Assembly: GCA_017530275.1 (NCBI GenBank)
Contig: JAFXMP010000013.1
Location: forward strand, 1-30,430
DNA: 30,430 bases
Direction: 5' to 3'
DNA from: Clostridia bacterium
GTDB lineage: Bacteria > Bacillota_A > Clostridia > Christensenellales > Aristaeellaceae
Shown here: positions 14,274-21,609 of the stretch, piece by piece
Position numbering within the stretch: the first letter of the stretch is position 1
How the letters are laid out: each line of letters begins with the position of its first letter
The notes under the pieces: generated by a model
What the model was told of the DNA's origin: nothing
Seen by the model: only the letters and a program-made list of their open reading frames with translations
The model's database searches: none
Translations under genes and position numbers: made by a program

Positions 14274-15776
14274 ATGTCCGGAACCGGACGCTTTACCGGA
14301 TGCGATTTAAGCAGTCTTATGCCGCTGTGCACGCCCTGGCAGGAAAACTGCGGGCTGGCCCAGCCTGTTTTTTCCAGGAAAGCGGCGCTGCTTTCCCTTG
14401 AATTGGCGGCTTCCGCCTATGATATGGACCTGGATGCCTGGCGGGAAGCCGGGTGGCGTGATTTTTCGTTTCAGGTAGACAATACCCTGCTCACCGGCCA
14501 GAACGTGAACGGTGCTTCCGGCGGCGGGCTGAATGGACTGATCAGCGATTATTACCGGTTTTTAGCCAAGGCGCGGCTGAAAAGGATCAATCCCATCAGT
14601 CAGCTTCGCGGCGCGCTGCGGCAGCGGGAGGGGGCGGACACCTGCAAGGCGGTGGTGATGCTGCATCCGCTCTCCGGCGGCGGTGGACGGTATCTGGTGG
14701 CCATCGGCTTCATGGGTACGGGCAGACGCATCTACGATTGGTTTTCCAATTTCCGTTTGAACCGGGAAGAAGGCATGCATGCCGGTTTCCTGCAGCTGAC
14801 GAAGGAATTTGAAAAGAACGCGGGGGAGATCTGCTTCCCGGAAACGGCCCGGGAACTGAGAACAGACAAGCTCACCCTGGCGGATATTTTGGACGAATGC
14901 CGTCGGCCCGGCAGTCGGTTCCGCCTTTGGATGGCGGGCCACAGCCAGGGTGGGGCGGTGATGCAGTTATACGCATACCGGCTGTTCTGCCGCGGATTCC
15001 TGCGGCAGAACATGATCGGCTATGGCTTTGCTTCCCCCAGCGCGGTTTACACGCGGGTGAACTTTGACCCGAACGCTTTCCCGCTGCTGCATATCCTGAA
15101 CGCCGACGATATTTTTCCCCGCATGGGCGCTTCGCTGCATATCGGCCGCTGCCGGGTGATGTATCCCGATGAAAAGATGCGCGCCGCGTGCTATCAGGCG
15201 GCCTGGAAAGACGAATTGTTCCGCCGGGTGAACGGACTTTTGCGGGACGTGACCGACAGCGGCAGGGCTTTCCTGCTGGTGTGGGCCATGCTGCAGGCGC
15301 TGGAAGACGTGCCCGCGGACAGCGCCATGGCCGCGCTGAACGCCCTGGCGGGGTCCCTTGCGCCGGAAAAGCTGCTCAGCGCTTTGGGCAGCCGCCGGGA
15401 GGACATTTTGCGGGCTCTGTCCCGCCGGGCCGCCCAGGGATACGCCATGGCCACGGAGGGCCGCGAGCCGCCCGCGGAAACCGTAAAGGTCCTTCGCGGC
15501 CGCATCGCGGCGCTGGTCCTTCAATATGGCGGCGCACAGTTCGCAAAAACCGCCCTAAGCTGTTTAGGCGTGTCCCACAAACTCAGGGGAGAAGTGCCCC
15601 ATCAGGGGATCGCGCCCTATCAGTACATCGTCACGCAGCGGTTTGACGATCTGGTTCAGCGGCTTTGGCAATCGCCGGTCAGCGCCATGGAAAGGACGGG
15701 GGACAGAGGTGCGCGGCGTTTGCCGGGAGGACGCTTCCGCAGGTTTTCAGAAGAGAAGAAGCAAAGGAGCCATTGA
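14274..15776 (+). CDS. Lipase-like alpha/beta hydrolase (class 3 lipase type)
   Basis: A 500-residue protein with the nucleophile elbow AGHSQGG (catalytic Ser224) in a context typical of class 3 (Mbeh/DUF2974-like) lipase folds: a strand before it (FRLWMAGHS), a DWFSNF loop about 70 residues upstream, and NADDIFPRMG after it, where the Asp of the triad is likely. The His cannot be assigned with confidence. There is no signal peptide, so it probably acts inside the cell on an ester, though the substrate is unknown. The C-terminal 180 residues are helical and of unknown role; the last 30 are very basic. The ATG at 14274 has AAGGAGG 9 bases upstream; an ATG at 14247 overlaps the end of the mannosidase gene but lacks such a site. 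It sits between the mannosidase and Na/Pi genes in one operon. Confidence 0.82.
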   Translation: MSGTGRFTGCDLSSLMPLCTPWQENCGLAQPVFSRKAALLSLELAASAYDMDLDAWREAGWRDFSFQVDNTLLTGQNVNGASGGGLNGLISDYYRFLAKARLKRINPISQLRGALRQREGADTCKAVVMLHPLSGGGGRYLVAIGFMGTGRRIYDWFSNFRLNREEGMHAGFLQLTKEFEKNAGEICFPETARELRTDKLTLADILDECRRPGSRFRLWMAGHSQGGAVMQLYAYRLFCRGFLRQNMIGYGFASPSAVYTRVNFDPNAFPLLHILNADDIFPRMGASLHIGRCRVMYPDEKMRAACYQAAWKDELFRRVNGLLRDVTDSGRAFLLVWAMLQALEDVPADSAMAALNALAGSLAPEKLLSALGSRREDILRALSRRAAQGYAMATEGREPPAETVKVLRGRIAALVLQYGGAQFAKTALSCLGVSHKLRGEVPHQGIAPYQYIVTQRFDDLVQRLWQSPVSAMERTGDRGARRLPGGRFRRFSEEKKQRSH

Positions 15777-15797
15777 CGCAAGCAGTAGGAGGATGAA

Positions 15798-17432
15798 ATG
15801 AGCATACAAACAGTGATCACCCTGCTGGGCGGCCTGGCCTTCTTCCTGTTCGGCATGCGCGTGATGGGGGAGGGCCTGGAACAAGCCGCCGGGCCGAAGC
15901 TCAAGCACTTTCTGACCCTCATGACCCGGAACCGGGTGATCGCCATGCTGACGGGCATCTGCGTGACGGCCATCATCCAATCTTCCGGGGCCACCACGGT
16001 GATGGTGGTGGGGTTTGTGAACGCCCAATTGCTCACCCTGGCCCAGGCCGTGGGCGTGATCATGGGTGCGAACATCGGCACCACCGTCACGTCGCTTTTG
16101 CTGTCCATCAAATTCGATCCCGGCCCCGTGTTTGCCTTCGCCGGTATCCTGATGATCATGGTATTTGGCAAGAAGGAAACGGTAAAGCAGGCGGGTATGG
16201 TTTGCATGGGTCTGGGCGTGCTGTTCATCGGCATGGACCTGATGAGCGAATCCACCGAACCTTTGCGGGAGTGGCCGGTGTTCCTGAACCTGATGCAGAG
16301 CGTACGCAATCCCTTGCTGGGCCTGCTGGTCGGCGCGGCGGTGACGGCGCTGATGCAAAGTTCCTCCGTTTCCGTCGGCATCGTGCAGGTGCTGGCCGCT
16401 GGCGGACTGGTGAGCATGGAAGGGGCGCTGTATCTGGTGCTTGGCGCGAAGATCGGCTCCTGCACGCCGTCGCTGCTGTCTATGGCCAATTCCCGCGTGG
16501 CCGCCAAGCGCACTGCCATGACGCATCTATTGTTCAATGTGATCTGTGCGCTGCTGTTCCTGGCGGCGAGCGCCTTTTTTCCGCTGGCCCGATGGGCGCA
16601 GGAACTGGTGCCCGGAAATCCTAAACTGTGCATCTCCTTCATGCATATCTCCACCAGCGTGATTTCCACCGTATTGCTGCTGCCTTTCAGCAATGGACTG
16701 GTGAAGCTGGCCTGCCTGATCATTCCCGGCAAGGAAGAGGAACGCCCCGCCCTCAAGCTGCAATATTATGATGAACGCCTGCTGAAAACGCCCGCCTTAG
16801 CGGCGGAGCAGCTGTACCGCGAGGTGTGCCGCATGGGCCGGGAGACCCGCGATCATCTGGCCCTGGCGCTGGAAACGCTTCGCACCCTGGATTTTTCCAG
16901 GGAGCAGGAGATTCGGGACCACGAGGACCTGGCAGACTTTTTAGAGGAAGGCATCACCGAGGGCCTGATCGCTGTAATGCCCTTGGAGTTGAGCGAGCGG
17001 GAAAGCAAGCGCATCGCCGAACTGTTCCATGTGGTCACCGACCTGGAGCGCATCAGCGACCACGCCATGAACCTGCTGTGGCTGGCCAAGGAGCGCCAGG
17101 AGAAGAACGCGAAAATCTCCGAAAAGGCCGACGATGAATTGGTGGATTTGTTCGGCCACACCATGAAGGTGCTTGATTCCGCCCTGGAGGGCTTGGAGGA
17201 ATGGGATATCCCCGATTCCATCATGGCTTTGATCAAGCAGGAGGAACAGAACGTGGACGACATGACCGAAAACCTGCGCCGCAAGCACATCGACCGCCTG
17301 AAGGAACACAAATGCACCCCCAAAGCGGGCGTCATTTTCCTGGAAGCCATCAACAACCTGGAAAGGGTTTCCGACCACGCCGTGAACATCGCTTCCTGCG
17401 CCCGGGAAGACGCCATGCACATTCGCGTCTGA
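15798..17432 (+). CDS. Na+/phosphate cotransporter with PhoU-like tail
   Basis: A 544-residue inner-membrane protein of the Na/Pi cotransporter family (NptA/YjbB type). Two inverted repeats each carry the QSS motif (QSSGATT at 61-67 and QSSSVSV at 187-193), followed by GANIGTT (90-96) and GAKIGSC (216-222). About eight membrane segments end near residue 310. The rest (about 330-540) is a soluble helical PhoU-like domain with the repeated ERISDHAMN/ERVSDHAVN motif, known to bind metal in PhoU. It moves phosphate with sodium, and in bacteria often outward or for Pi balance. AGGAGG is 7 bases before the ATG. It lies 21 bases after the lipase-like gene and ends the operon with a clear terminator. 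Confidence 0.93.
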   Translation: MSIQTVITLLGGLAFFLFGMRVMGEGLEQAAGPKLKHFLTLMTRNRVIAMLTGICVTAIIQSSGATTVMVVGFVNAQLLTLAQAVGVIMGANIGTTVTSLLLSIKFDPGPVFAFAGILMIMVFGKKETVKQAGMVCMGLGVLFIGMDLMSESTEPLREWPVFLNLMQSVRNPLLGLLVGAAVTALMQSSSVSVGIVQVLAAGGLVSMEGALYLVLGAKIGSCTPSLLSMANSRVAAKRTAMTHLLFNVICALLFLAASAFFPLARWAQELVPGNPKLCISFMHISTSVISTVLLLPFSNGLVKLACLIIPGKEEERPALKLQYYDERLLKTPALAAEQLYREVCRMGRETRDHLALALETLRTLDFSREQEIRDHEDLADFLEEGITEGLIAVMPLELSERESKRIAELFHVVTDLERISDHAMNLLWLAKERQEKNAKISEKADDELVDLFGHTMKVLDSALEGLEEWDIPDSIMALIKQEEQNVDDMTENLRRKHIDRLKEHKCTPKAGVIFLEAINNLERVSDHAVNIASCAREDAMHIRV

Positions 17433-17455
17433 CAGGGTTTCGATCTTATTTATTC

Positions 17456-17494
17456 GCACAGTATTCACGCAATGGCAAGAATACTGTGCTTTTT
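17456..17494 (+). terminator. Intrinsic terminator after the Na/Pi gene
   Basis: GCACAGTATT (17456-17465) and AATACTGTGC (17480-17489) form a perfect 10-bp stem, and five T residues follow (17490-17494). It closes the GH38-lipase-Na/Pi operon. Confidence 0.92.
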
Positions 17495-17553
17495 AATGTT
17501 CTGCGTTTTTTTGACGAATTCTCTGTGTTTTCTGGCAAAATTTCAATTCATTA

Positions 17554-17582
17554 TTGACAGCTTGCACCGAATGACATATAAT
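17554..17582 (+). promoter_or_regulatory. Consensus sigma-A promoter of the sugar importer
   Basis: A perfect TTGACA (17554-17559), a 17-base spacer and a perfect TATAAT (17577-17582). The leader before the first permease is about 90 bases. A full consensus suggests strong basal activity and therefore probably control by a repressor or catabolite regulator; I could not pick out an operator with confidence. Confidence 0.9.
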
Positions 17583-17681
17583 AATAAATATGGATTGCAC
17601 AATACTGCGCGGAATACGGTCACCCTCCAAACAGTGTTGTTTCGTTCTTTCATGCGCAAATCAATATAGGGGGTAAATGGA

Positions 17682-18665
17682 ATGAGCACAAAAACCATCA
17701 TCAAGCCAAAGAAAAAGGCGGGAACGGGCAGCAACGGCGCGTCATTTGACAATCTTGAAATTTTTCTGCTGCACCTGCCCACCACCATCTGGTATCTGCT
17801 GTTCTGCTACGCGCCCATGTTCGGCGTGATCATCGCGTTCAAGAATTACAAGCCCCGGCCGGGCAAATCCTTCCTGTGGGCCCTGTTCAACAACAGCAAA
17901 TGGGTTGGCTTCAACAACTTTGAATTCCTGTTCAAATCCAGCTATTTCCCCATCATGCTGAAGACCACGATCCTCTACAACATCGTGTTCATCATCCTGG
18001 GCATTGTAATCCCCGTTACCCTGGCCATCCTGTTCAACGAGCTTTACTCCAAGAAGCTGGCCAAAACCTGCCAGACCATGATGTTCCTGCCCCACTTCCT
18101 GAGCTGGGTCGTGGTCAGTTACTTTGTGTACGCCTTCCTGGCTACCGACCAGGGCTTGGTGAACAATCTGTTCCATCTTGTGGAACCGTCCACCGGGAGG
18201 TTCCATAACTGGTATCAGGATACGAATTTCTGGATGTATTTTCTGGTATTCCTGAACGTATGGAAAGGCATGGGCTACAGCATGGTTGTCTACATGGCCT
18301 CCATCAGCGGCATTGACGCCGAGCTGTACGAGGCCGCGCTCATCGACGGCGCCAGCAAGAGCCAGCAGGTAAAGTATATCACCCTGCCCCTGCTGCGCCC
18401 CACCATTTCCATCATGTTCATCATGGCCGTGGGCAACATCTTCCGCAGCGACTTCGGCCTGTTCTATCAGGCCACCCGCAATTCCGGCGCGCTGACCAAC
18501 GTGACGCAGACCATCGACGTGTACGTGTATAAAGCGCTGCTGGAACAGAGCAACGTGAATCTTTCCTCCGCCGCGGCGTTCCTGCAGTCTACGGTGGGCT
18601 GCATCACCATCGTGGCGGCCAATCTGATCGTCAAGAAGATCGACCCCGAAGCGGGCCTGTTCTGA
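17682..18665 (+). CDS. Oligosaccharide ABC importer permease 1 (LplB/YteP type)
   Basis: A 327-residue membrane permease of the carbohydrate uptake (CUT1) family, LplB/YteP branch. About six membrane segments span residues 28-315; the first 27 are a charged cytoplasmic tail. The EAA loop that docks on the ATPase reads YEAALIDGASKSQQV...TLP (about 216-236), with the conserved A and G present. This branch imports oligosaccharides such as rhamnogalacturonan, xylan- or arabinan-derived chains in related bacteria; the substrate here is unknown. An AGGGGGT site precedes the ATG by about 9 bases. It is followed after 34 bases by the second permease, and no ATPase gene lies in this operon. Confidence 0.92.
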   Translation: MSTKTIIKPKKKAGTGSNGASFDNLEIFLLHLPTTIWYLLFCYAPMFGVIIAFKNYKPRPGKSFLWALFNNSKWVGFNNFEFLFKSSYFPIMLKTTILYNIVFIILGIVIPVTLAILFNELYSKKLAKTCQTMMFLPHFLSWVVVSYFVYAFLATDQGLVNNLFHLVEPSTGRFHNWYQDTNFWMYFLVFLNVWKGMGYSMVVYMASISGIDAELYEAALIDGASKSQQVKYITLPLLRPTISIMFIMAVGNIFRSDFGLFYQATRNSGALTNVTQTIDVYVYKALLEQSNVNLSSAAAFLQSTVGCITIVAANLIVKKIDPEAGLF

Positions 18666-18699
18666 TGGACGCTGCGTAAAAGAGAAAGGAGAGATCATC

Positions 18700-19617
18700 A
18701 TGGCGAAAGAAAAGCAAACCGTATTGAAATATACCCGCGTAAAGCCCGGCACCAACGTGCTCATCAGCGCGCTGTTCATTTTCCTGGCGTTTATCTGCCT
18801 GATGCCCGCCCTGCTGGTGCTGGTGGTTTCCTTCTCCTCGGAAGCGTCCATCCGCATGAAGGGCTACAGCTATTTCCCCAACGCGTTTAGTATGGCCAGC
18901 TATGAATACCTGGCGAGGCAGACAGGCTACATCGGCCGGGCTTTCCTCAACTCCATCGGCATCACCGTTGTGGGCACGCTGCTGGGCCTGATCACCACCT
19001 CCACCATGGGCTTTGCCCTGAGCCGCCCCAATTACCGCCTGCGCAAGTTCTTCACCTGGTACATCTTTATTCCTATGCTGTTCAGCGGCGGTCTGGTGGC
19101 CAGCTACATGATCAACGCCCACATCCTGGGCCTTAAGGACACGTATTGGGCCATGATCATCCCCATTTGCTGCTCAAGCTTCTACTGCATCATCATGCGC
19201 ACCTTCTTCCAGACCACCGTACCCGACGCCGTGATCGAATCGGCCAAGATCGACGGGGCTCGGATGATCCGCATTTTCGTGCAGATCGTGCTGCCCATTT
19301 CCCTGCCCGCCATCGCCACCATCGGCCTGTTCCTCACCTTCGCGTACTGGAACGACTGGCTGATGGCCAAGTACTACATTTCCGGCAATAAGCACGATCT
19401 GTTCCCCCTCCAGTACGTGCTGATCTCCCTGGAAGAAAACATTTCCTTCCTCACCCGCAATTCCCAGAACATGACGGCGGGCACCGTATCCAACGTGCCT
19501 TCCGAAACGGTCCGCATGGCGATGGTGGTCATTTCCGTGGTGCCCATCGCCTGCTCCTATCCCTTCTTCCAGAAGTACTTCGTATCCGGCCTGACCATCG
19601 GCGCCGTGAAGGGATGA
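18700..19617 (+). CDS. Oligosaccharide ABC importer permease 2 (YtcP/LplC type)
   Basis: A 305-residue CUT1 permease, YtcP/LplC branch, partner of the upstream permease. It has six predicted membrane segments (the first about 20-46), a typical NSIGITVVGT membrane entry (84-93), and an EAA loop IESAKIDGARMIRIF...LP (about 179-202). The C-terminal tail ends in KYFVSGLTIGAVKG, characteristic of this branch. An AAAGGAGAG site precedes the ATG. A structured 150-base spacer and new promoters separate it from the binding-protein gene. Confidence 0.93.
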   Translation: MAKEKQTVLKYTRVKPGTNVLISALFIFLAFICLMPALLVLVVSFSSEASIRMKGYSYFPNAFSMASYEYLARQTGYIGRAFLNSIGITVVGTLLGLITTSTMGFALSRPNYRLRKFFTWYIFIPMLFSGGLVASYMINAHILGLKDTYWAMIIPICCSSFYCIIMRTFFQTTVPDAVIESAKIDGARMIRIFVQIVLPISLPAIATIGLFLTFAYWNDWLMAKYYISGNKHDLFPLQYVLISLEENISFLTRNSQNMTAGTVSNVPSETVRMAMVVISVVPIACSYPFFQKYFVSGLTIGAVKG

Positions 19618-19770
19618 ACCGCCGACGACCGCCAGTGGCGGGAGTTTCGTCGGCGGTGAAATCAGCCGAAACAAGCGATCTGCCCATAAAGGGCAGTCGC
19701 GCCGATTGAGGCTGCGGGAGAACCGTCAGCGAAATCATGAAGGGGCGGCTTCTTAGCCGCTCTTCTTGAA
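19618..19770 (+). promoter_or_regulatory. Structured spacer of several hairpins between permease 2 and binding-protein gene
   Basis: Hairpin A starts right after the stop: ACCGCCGACG (19618-19627) pairs with CGTCGGCGGT (19648-19657), and inside it CCGCC/GGCGG pair again. Next, CAGCC (19663-19667) and GGCTG (19710-19714) enclose GCGA-T-CTGCCC (19675-19685) paired with GGGCAG-TCGC (19691-19700). Last is GCGGCT-TCTT-AGCCGC (19745-19760), followed by only a weak T-rich tail. It does not match a riboswitch class I know. It may slow decay of the permease mRNA, partly terminate transcription, or be an uncharacterised RNA element. Confidence 0.6.
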
Positions 19771-19789
19771 TGATTGAATTTGACATATT

Positions 19790-19817
19790 TTGCAAGAAAA
19801 TTATTGAAATGTATAAT
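19790..19817 (+). promoter_or_regulatory. Upstream promoter of the binding-protein gene
   Basis: TTGCAA (19790-19795), a 16-base spacer and a perfect TATAAT (19812-19817). It lies within the 314-base gap between permease 2 and the binding-protein gene. Confidence 0.6.
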
Positions 19818-19835
19818 TTGGCAGGAAAACACACA

Positions 19836-19864
19836 TTGACAGCCATAAAAAGACGTGTTATATT
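19836..19864 (+). promoter_or_regulatory. Downstream, stronger promoter of the binding-protein gene
   Basis: A perfect TTGACA (19836-19841), a 17-base spacer and TATATT (19859-19864) with an extended TGT just before it. With the promoter 45 bases upstream it forms a tandem pair that would let the binding protein be made in excess over the permeases. Confidence 0.75.
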
Positions 19865-19931
19865 TACCGAAGCGATTATGCAGCGCGGTTTGTGACGCTG
19901 TGTAACAAAATAAAAAGGAGGAAATCCAAGT

Positions 19932-21449
19932 ATGAAGAAAACCGTTTCCATGCTGCTGGCCCTCATCATGGTATTAAGCATGATGACCTTCGTGTCCTTC
20001 GCGTCCGCCGAAGAATACATGAAGCTCACCTGGGTACAGGGCAACAGCCCCGCCCCCATCGACAACGCCATGGTGCTGGAAGAACTGAACAAGATCACCC
20101 GTGAACGCCTGGGCTGCGAAATCGAAATCGTGTACATGAGCAGCGACGAAGTGCAGACCTCCATCCAGTCCGGTGAAGTGTACGATATGTACTTCACCTG
20201 CTCCTGGTACAACAACTTCAACATGAATGTCGCCAACGGCATCTTCGCCAACATCTGGGGCAAGGTGCAGGAATGGACCCCCACCCTGTGGGCTTCCATG
20301 CCTGAAAGCATCTGGAACCTGGCCAAGTCCGTGGACGGCAACCTGTACGCCATCCCCGTGTACAAGGACGTTGCTCCCGAAAACTTCATCGTGTATGACG
20401 CCCAGGTCGCTCAGGACGCCGGCATCGAAATCCCCGCCAAGATCGACAGCTGGGACGAAATGACCCCCTTCCTGGTTGCCCTGAAGACCGCCATGGAAGC
20501 CAACCCCGAACTGGGCCAGTACCCCGTGAATATCGGCGGCGCTCCCGCGGGCGTTGAATCCTCCTTCGACTTCATCGACCGTACTCCCCTCATCGGCGTT
20601 GTGTTCGGCGATGACAAGGTGTGCTCCGTGTTCGACGATGAAGAAATCGTGAACCGCTATCGCACCATGCACAAGTGGTATCAGATGGGTCTGGTGAACC
20701 CCGACGCTCCCACCCTGACGGAAGACGCTATCAGCGGCAAGCTGCATCACATCAGCTTCGTGCAGGCCTGGGACGACTATGATTACACGCCTTCCCGCAA
20801 GTTCTGGGTGAAGATGACCCGCTATGCCGGCCCCTTCGTGAACACCGACGGCGTGCAGGGCGCTATGAACGCTTTCTCCGTGACCCTGGAAGACGATCCC
20901 GCCCGGTTTGAAATGGCCCTCAAGTTCCAGGAGCTGGTCAACACCGACCGCGAAGTCCGCGATATCCTGGCTTACGGCGTACCCGGCTATCACTTTGAAT
21001 ACCGCGATGTGAAGGACGCTGACGGCAACGTGCTGGGCCAGGCTGTGGTCCGCACCGAAGCGGGAAGCAGCAACTACACCCCCTGGCGCTTCTCTCAGGC
21101 CAACTACGCCATCAACTCCATTGAAGCCAGCGAAGAAACCCTGAACGGCACCTATCCGCCTCCCGTTCTGGATCAGTGGGATCATTACTTCGCGGCTGTG
21201 GCCGACGCCCCCATTTCCAAGATCAGCGGCTTCACCTTCAACTATCAGGATCCCATCGACTTTAGCTCCCAGTATGCTGAAATCAGCGCCATCAAGCAGG
21301 AATTCTTCGCCAACATCCAGTGCGGCGTCGTCGATCCCGACGATCCTGAAGTGGGCATTCCCGCCATGCGCGCCAAGATGGAAGCTGCCGGCCTGAACGA
21401 TATCATCGCCGAAGCGCAGCGTCAGCTGGATGCGTACCTGGGCAAATAA
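19932..21449 (+). CDS. Extracellular sugar-binding protein of the importer (LipO/YtcQ type)
   Basis: A 505-residue periplasmic-type binding protein of the LipO/YtcQ branch, with a C-terminal domain of the DUF3502 kind (about residues 430-505, ending AEAQRQLDAYLG). It captures the oligosaccharide and hands it to the two permeases. The signal peptide (MKKTVSML, a Leu/Met-rich core, then ASA before EEY at about residue 27) looks like a signal peptidase I type; there is no Cys near it, whereas binding proteins of Gram-positive bacteria are normally lipoproteins. AAGGAGG precedes the ATG by about 10 bases. Codon use is strongly biased to a few codons (AAC, GAA, CTG, ATC), as in highly expressed genes. 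A GAAA-loop terminator follows. Confidence 0.93.
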   Translation: MKKTVSMLLALIMVLSMMTFVSFASAEEYMKLTWVQGNSPAPIDNAMVLEELNKITRERLGCEIEIVYMSSDEVQTSIQSGEVYDMYFTCSWYNNFNMNVANGIFANIWGKVQEWTPTLWASMPESIWNLAKSVDGNLYAIPVYKDVAPENFIVYDAQVAQDAGIEIPAKIDSWDEMTPFLVALKTAMEANPELGQYPVNIGGAPAGVESSFDFIDRTPLIGVVFGDDKVCSVFDDEEIVNRYRTMHKWYQMGLVNPDAPTLTEDAISGKLHHISFVQAWDDYDYTPSRKFWVKMTRYAGPFVNTDGVQGAMNAFSVTLEDDPARFEMALKFQELVNTDREVRDILAYGVPGYHFEYRDVKDADGNVLGQAVVRTEAGSSNYTPWRFSQANYAINSIEASEETLNGTYPPPVLDQWDHYFAAVADAPISKISGFTFNYQDPIDFSSQYAEISAIKQEFFANIQCGVVDPDDPEVGIPAMRAKMEAAGLNDIIAEAQRQLDAYLGK

Positions 21450-21470
21450 ACTCTGTTCTCGGTGAATCGA

Positions 21471-21495
21471 GGCCGTGCGAAAGCACGGCCTTTTT
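21471..21495 (+). terminator. Intrinsic terminator of the binding-protein gene
   Basis: GGCCGTGC (21471-21478), a GAAA tetraloop, GCACGGCC (21483-21490) and five T residues (21491-21495). A compact, textbook terminator 21 bases after the stop. Confidence 0.94.
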
Positions 21496-21550
21496 CATTG
21501 CTGTCACAAATCAGAAAATCAGGAAAATCAGGAAATAAGCGCTTTTTTCG

Positions 21551-21579
21551 TTGCGGAAAAGCGGTTTTTCATATATAAT
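21551..21579 (+). promoter_or_regulatory. Sigma-A promoter of the metallophosphoesterase-ppk operon
   Basis: TTGCGG (21551-21556), a 17-base spacer and a perfect TATAAT (21574-21579), 30 bases before the start codon. Confidence 0.72.
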
Positions 21580-21609
21580 AGGAGGCACCGGAACAGAAAG
21601 GAGATCATC

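Noticed and set aside
19618..19770. A known riboswitch in the importer spacer
   Set aside because: I compared it by eye with cobalamin, TPP, FMN, SAM, lysine and glycine riboswitch core motifs and found no convincing match, so it is reported only as a structured spacer.
19780..19817. TTGACA at 19780 with TATAAT at 19812 as one promoter
   Set aside because: The 26-base spacer is too long; TTGCAA at 19790 gives a normal 16-base spacing to the same -10 box.
19974..21185. A 403-codon open frame antisense to the binding-protein gene
   Set aside because: It arises from the strong codon bias of the real gene; its translation is Gly/Val/His-rich with no family resemblance.
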